Shown here piece after piece: positions 61,467 through 64,000 of a stretch of 64,000 nt of DNA. The notes under the pieces were generated by a model, which saw only the letters and a list, made by a program, of their open reading frames with translations, did no database searches and had not been told where the DNA came from. The number at the start of each line of letters is the position of its first letter. The stretch's first letter is position 1. The translations under genes and the position numbers were made by a program. The DNA is from Lachnospiraceae bacterium. GTDB taxonomy: Bacteria; Bacillota; Clostridia; Lachnospirales; Lachnospiraceae. The DNA lies in assembly GCA_017472605.1 (NCBI GenBank), contig JAFUPV010000006.1, positions 208,411-272,410 on the forward strand. Reading direction: 5' to 3'.

Positions 61467-63383
61467 TTATACATCAAGCTGCGCTTCTTTCGCGTGGCGG
61501 TGAATGAATTCCCGTCTCACTTCCACGTCCGTTCCCATCAGAACTTCCGTCATCTCGTTTGCCATTCTGGCATCCTCGATGTCTACGCGCTTTAAGCAGC
61601 GGTTCTCCGGATCCAGCGTTGTTTCCCAGAGCTGGGACGCATCCATCTCTCCAAGACCCTTATAGCGCTGCAGATTGAAATTTTTATGTGTTTTACGGTA
61701 CTTTTCCAGAGCCATGTCGTCGTAAAGGTACTCTTCTGGTCCTCTCTGAGGAATCGCTTTGTAAAGAGGCGGCATCGCAATGTAGACATGGCCTTCCTGG
61801 ATCAGCTCCGGCATGAACCGGTAGAAAAACGTCATCAGAAGTGTGCTGATGTGATCGCCGTCCACGTCCGCATCGGCCATGATAATGATCTTGTCATAGC
61901 GAAGCTTGCTGATGTCAAAGTCGTTTCCATATCCTTCGGAAAACCCGCAGTTAAAAGCCTGAACCATGGATTTGATTTCTGCGTTGGCAAGAACCTTATC
62001 GATGGAGGCCTTTTCCACGTTCAGAATCTTTCCGCGGATTGGCAGGATCGCCTGATAGCGGCGGTCGCGGGCCATCTTTGCAGAGCCGCCTGCGGAATCA
62101 CCTTCGACAATAAAAATTTCACACTTGGACGCATCTCTGCTCTCACAGTTTGCCAGTTTTCCGTTTCCGTCAAAAGAGTACTTCTGTTTTGTCAGCAGAT
62201 TGGCTTTTGCCTTTTCCTCTGCCTTACGGATTTTCGCTGACTTTTCTGCACAGCCGATGATGGCTTTCAGCGTCTCCAGATTTTTATCAAAAAACAGCTC
62301 CAGCTGCTCACCGGTAACCGTGTTCACCGCTTTTGCCGCATCCTGGCTTCCAAGCTTCGTCTTCGTCTGTCCTTCAAACAGCGGATCCGGATGCTTAATG
62401 GCAACGACTGCAGTCATTCCGCATCGGGTGTCCGGTCCGGTAAATTTATTGGGATCCTTCAGAATTCCCAGTTCTTTTGCGTAGGCATTGATCACCTGGG
62501 TAAATCTTGTTTTAAATCCGGTCAGATGGGTTCCGCCGTCGGAATTGTAGATGTTATTGCAGTAGCCAAGAAGTTTTTCCTCAAAGGTATCGACAAACTG
62601 AAAGGAAATTTCCACTTCAATTCCTTCGCTCTTTCCCTGGAAACGGATCACATCATGGATCGGAGGCTTGCCTTTGTTCAGTTCTTTTATGTAAGCGGCA
62701 ATTCCCTCTGTTTCCAGATAGGTAACCGTCTCTTCTTCGCCCTCTCTGTTGTTGATAAACACAATTTCCAGACCTGGATTCAGATAAGCCGTTTCGTGAA
62801 GGCGGCTCATGATTGACTGGGCGTTGAATCTTGTTTTTTCAAAGATTTCACTGTCCGGCATGAAGGTAATGCTGGTTCCCGTCTCTTTTGACGTTCCAAT
62901 TTTCGGAAGGAGGCCGTTTTTCAGCTCAACCGTCGGCTTTCCCCGCTCATAGCTGTCGTAGTACACCTTTCCGTCTTTGCAAATCTTAATTTCCAGATAC
63001 TCGGAAAGCGCATTGACAACCGAGGAGCCAACGCCGTGAAGACCTCCGCTTGTCTTATAGGCATTGTTATCAAACTTTCCGCCTGCATGGAGGGTCGTAA
63101 AAATGATTCGTTCGGCAGACACGCCAAGCTTGTGTCGGTCAACCGGAATTCCGCGTCCGTTATCATTCACAGTTGCCGACCCGTCCGCCTCCAGGATCAC
63201 TTCAATCCGGTTACAGAAACCGGCCAGATGCTCGTCAACCGCATTGTCAACAATTTCATATATAAGATGATTCAGACCGGAGGTGGAAACACTTCCGATA
63301 TACATACCGGGACGTTTTCTGACCGCTTCCAGTCCTTCTAGTACTGTAATACTGTCAGCATTATATGCTGTCTGTTTTGCCAT
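61467..63383 (-). CDS. Type IIA topoisomerase subunit B (ParE/GyrB-like)
   Basis: The ATPase subunit, 638 residues. The GHKL domain shows EIVDNAVDEHLAG, VNDNGRGIPVD and GGLHGVGSSVVNALS. The TOPRIM part has VEGDSAGGSAKMARDRRYQ and MADADVDGDHI, and the C-terminus has QRYKGLGEMDASQLWETTLDP. GyrB and ParE are hard to separate by motif; pairing with the A gene downstream makes one functional enzyme. It is driven by the promoter at 63430-63459. Confidence 0.9.
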   Translation of the reverse strand: MAKQTAYNADSITVLEGLEAVRKRPGMYIGSVSTSGLNHLIYEIVDNAVDEHLAGFCNRIEVILEADGSATVNDNGRGIPVDRHKLGVSAERIIFTTLHAGGKFDNNAYKTSGGLHGVGSSVVNALSEYLEIKICKDGKVYYDSYERGKPTVELKNGLLPKIGTSKETGTSITFMPDSEIFEKTRFNAQSIMSRLHETAYLNPGLEIVFINNREGEEETVTYLETEGIAAYIKELNKGKPPIHDVIRFQGKSEGIEVEISFQFVDTFEEKLLGYCNNIYNSDGGTHLTGFKTRFTQVINAYAKELGILKDPNKFTGPDTRCGMTAVVAIKHPDPLFEGQTKTKLGSQDAAKAVNTVTGEQLELFFDKNLETLKAIIGCAEKSAKIRKAEEKAKANLLTKQKYSFDGNGKLANCESRDASKCEIFIVEGDSAGGSAKMARDRRYQAILPIRGKILNVEKASIDKVLANAEIKSMVQAFNCGFSEGYGNDFDISKLRYDKIIIMADADVDGDHISTLLMTFFYRFMPELIQEGHVYIAMPPLYKAIPQRGPEEYLYDDMALEKYRKTHKNFNLQRYKGLGEMDASQLWETTLDPENRCLKRVDIEDARMANEMTEVLMGTDVEVRREFIHRHAKEAQLDV

Positions 63384-63429
63384 GTTAAACCATCCTTTTT
63401 TCTATCTCTCATCAAACAGTCACTAATCG

Positions 63430-63459
63430 AATATATCACGATTTACCTGTCTGTGTCAA
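63430..63459 (-). promoter_or_regulatory. Promoter of the topoisomerase operon
   Basis: TTGACA (63454-63459) and TATATT (63430-63435) are 18 bp apart on the minus strand, about 45 bp before the B-subunit start. Confidence 0.82.
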
Positions 63460-63634
63460 GCGAACTTCTTGTGTTTTTTGGTACAAATGTTCGTCTCTGC
63501 AGGTGTTGTGCGCAGTCATCTGATTTGATACCCGCTCAATAACAAGCGGAAACACGCTGCGCGAATTTCTCTCGTCCTTACGGTGCTCATCTGATGAGTG
63601 AGCAAGCACACTTGCCCGACTTGCTGCCCGCGCA
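63460..63634. other. Non-coding spacer between topoisomerase promoter and tRNA terminator
   Basis: No gene, tRNA or recognisable motif is seen in this stretch. Short open frames here run through tRNA sequence and are not credible. Confidence 0.6.
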
Positions 63635-63670
63635 AATAAAAAAACTGCTGAATCAAACGATTCAACAGTT
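63635..63670 (-). terminator. Terminator of the tRNA cluster
   Basis: On the minus strand AACTGTTGAATC pairs with GATTCAGCAGTT (one wobble) around GTTT, followed by a run of seven T. It starts 4 bases after the last tRNA. Confidence 0.92.
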
Positions 63671-63673
63671 CAG

Positions 63674-63745
63674 CAGCCAGTAGGGGAATCGAACCCCTGT
63701 TTTCGCCGTGAGAGGGCGACGTCTTAACCCCTTGACCAACTGGCC
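63674..63745 (-). tRNA. tRNA-Glu (CTC anticodon), copy 2
   Basis: A 72-base cloverleaf with acceptor GGCCAGT/ACTGGCT (terminal G-U), D-arm GTCAAGGGGTTAAGAC, anticodon arm TCGCC-CTCTCAC-GGCGA (CTC, reads GAG) and T-arm with GGTTCGATTCC. CCA is not encoded. It is identical to the copy at 63866-63937. Confidence 0.95.
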
Positions 63746-63785
63746 TCATTTTTTTGTGTTTCATGCGGTTTCCCGCAGAAAAAAA

Positions 63786-63859
63786 TCGAGGCGACAGGAT
63801 TCGAACCTGCGACCTCTGCGTCCCGAACGCAGCGCTCTACCAAACTGAGCCACGCCTCA
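63786..63859 (-). tRNA. tRNA-Pro (CGG anticodon)
   Basis: A 74-base cloverleaf. The anticodon arm CTGCG-TTCGGGA-CGCAG gives CGG, which reads CCG. The acceptor TGAGGCG pairs with CGCCTCG through a terminal U-G pair, then A73. The T-arm is GCAGGTTCGAATCCTGT. CCA is not encoded. It sits between the two tRNA-Glu copies. Confidence 0.93.
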
Positions 63860-63865
63860 ATAAAG

Positions 63866-63937
63866 CAGCCAGTAGGGGAATCGAACCCCTGTTTTCGCCG
63901 TGAGAGGGCGACGTCTTAACCCCTTGACCAACTGGCC
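63866..63937 (-). tRNA. tRNA-Glu (CTC anticodon), copy 1
   Basis: First gene of the cluster in transcription order, with sequence and fold identical to the copy at 63674-63745. It lies 11 bases after the predicted -10 box. Confidence 0.95.
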
Positions 63938-63948
63938 TTACCTGCAAT

Positions 63949-63977
63949 ATAATAACATGCTTATCTGATCTTGTCAA
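63949..63977 (-). promoter_or_regulatory. Promoter of the tRNA Glu-Pro-Glu cluster
   Basis: TTGACA (63972-63977) and TATTAT (63949-63954) are 17 bp apart on the minus strand, just upstream of the first tRNA-Glu. Confidence 0.85.
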
Positions 63978-64000
63978 GCACTATTTTTTGTTTTTTTACA

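Noticed and set aside
63516-63764. Short open frame over the last tRNA-Glu
   Set aside because: It is translation through tRNA and terminator sequence, a common false call.

Overview
The window reads as chromosomal core sequence of a Gram-positive, diaminopimelate-type anaerobe of the Bacillota, class Clostridia, most likely Lachnospiraceae. The evidence is the rimP-nusA-ylxR-ylxQ-infB-rbfA order, a PASTA-domain Ser/Thr kinase with its phosphatase, CIRCE control of a chaperone, a TepA-ftsK pair, formate-tetrahydrofolate ligase, a DUF5721-like protein and consensus SigA promoters (TTGACA, 17 bp, TATAAT). No phage, insertion sequence, CRISPR array or clear pseudogene was seen. Almost every gene is on the minus strand. 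The exceptions are a DUF5721-like gene with htpG (7.6-10.2 kb), a tRNA-Ser (34.5 kb) and a membrane protein (38.3 kb).

Layout. 1-2.1 kb: galM (cut by the window edge) and asd behind a structured leader. 2.1-2.9 kb: a zinc-ribbon protein and tRNA-Thr. 3.0-7.5 kb: aminopeptidase, nicotinate phosphoribosyltransferase and an ABC ATPase/permease pair without a binding protein. 7.5-10.3 kb: a divergent promoter with a shared -35, the DUF5721-like gene, and CIRCE-htpG. 10.3-26.1 kb: one long tightly packed run, in transcription order murE, murF, priA, def, fmt, a YugP-type protease, rsmB, rlmN, stp, pknB, rsgA, rpe and a PrsA-like lipoprotein. It joins wall synthesis, replication restart, start-Met processing, rRNA modification, ribosome assembly and wall-sensing phosphorylation. 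26.2-32 kb: fhs, ftsK and a ClpP-like TepA. 32.2-37.4 kb: a sugar-acid kinase, dus, tRNA-Ser, and an operon of an unknown helical protein, an intracellular GH28 pectinase-fold enzyme and BioY. The kinase and GH28 suggest pectin/uronate use. 37.4-43 kb: a PHP phosphoesterase, an unknown signal-anchored protein and a SWIM-SNF2 helicase. 43-47.7 kb: argS, pnp, rpsO.

47.8-59.2 kb: the classical translation operon rimP-nusA-ylxR-ylxQ-infB-rbfA-nrnA-truB-ribF. It is bracketed at both ends by paralogous membrane-anchored SH3b-NlpC/P60 wall hydrolases. 59.2-64 kb: a type IIA topoisomerase pair (ParC/ParE-like or second gyrase) and a tRNA cluster Glu-Pro-Glu. All five tRNAs in the window have a C34 anticodon.

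The most interesting items are regulatory and contextual rather than a wholly new system. They are the symmetric divergent promoter sharing one palindromic -35, CIRCE on an htpG whose protein has a eukaryote-like charged linker, a probable rimP attenuator leader, operator-like palindromes at the GH28 and kdgK promoters, the NlpC/P60 paralogues flanking the translation operon, and the unknown-protein/GH28/BioY operon.
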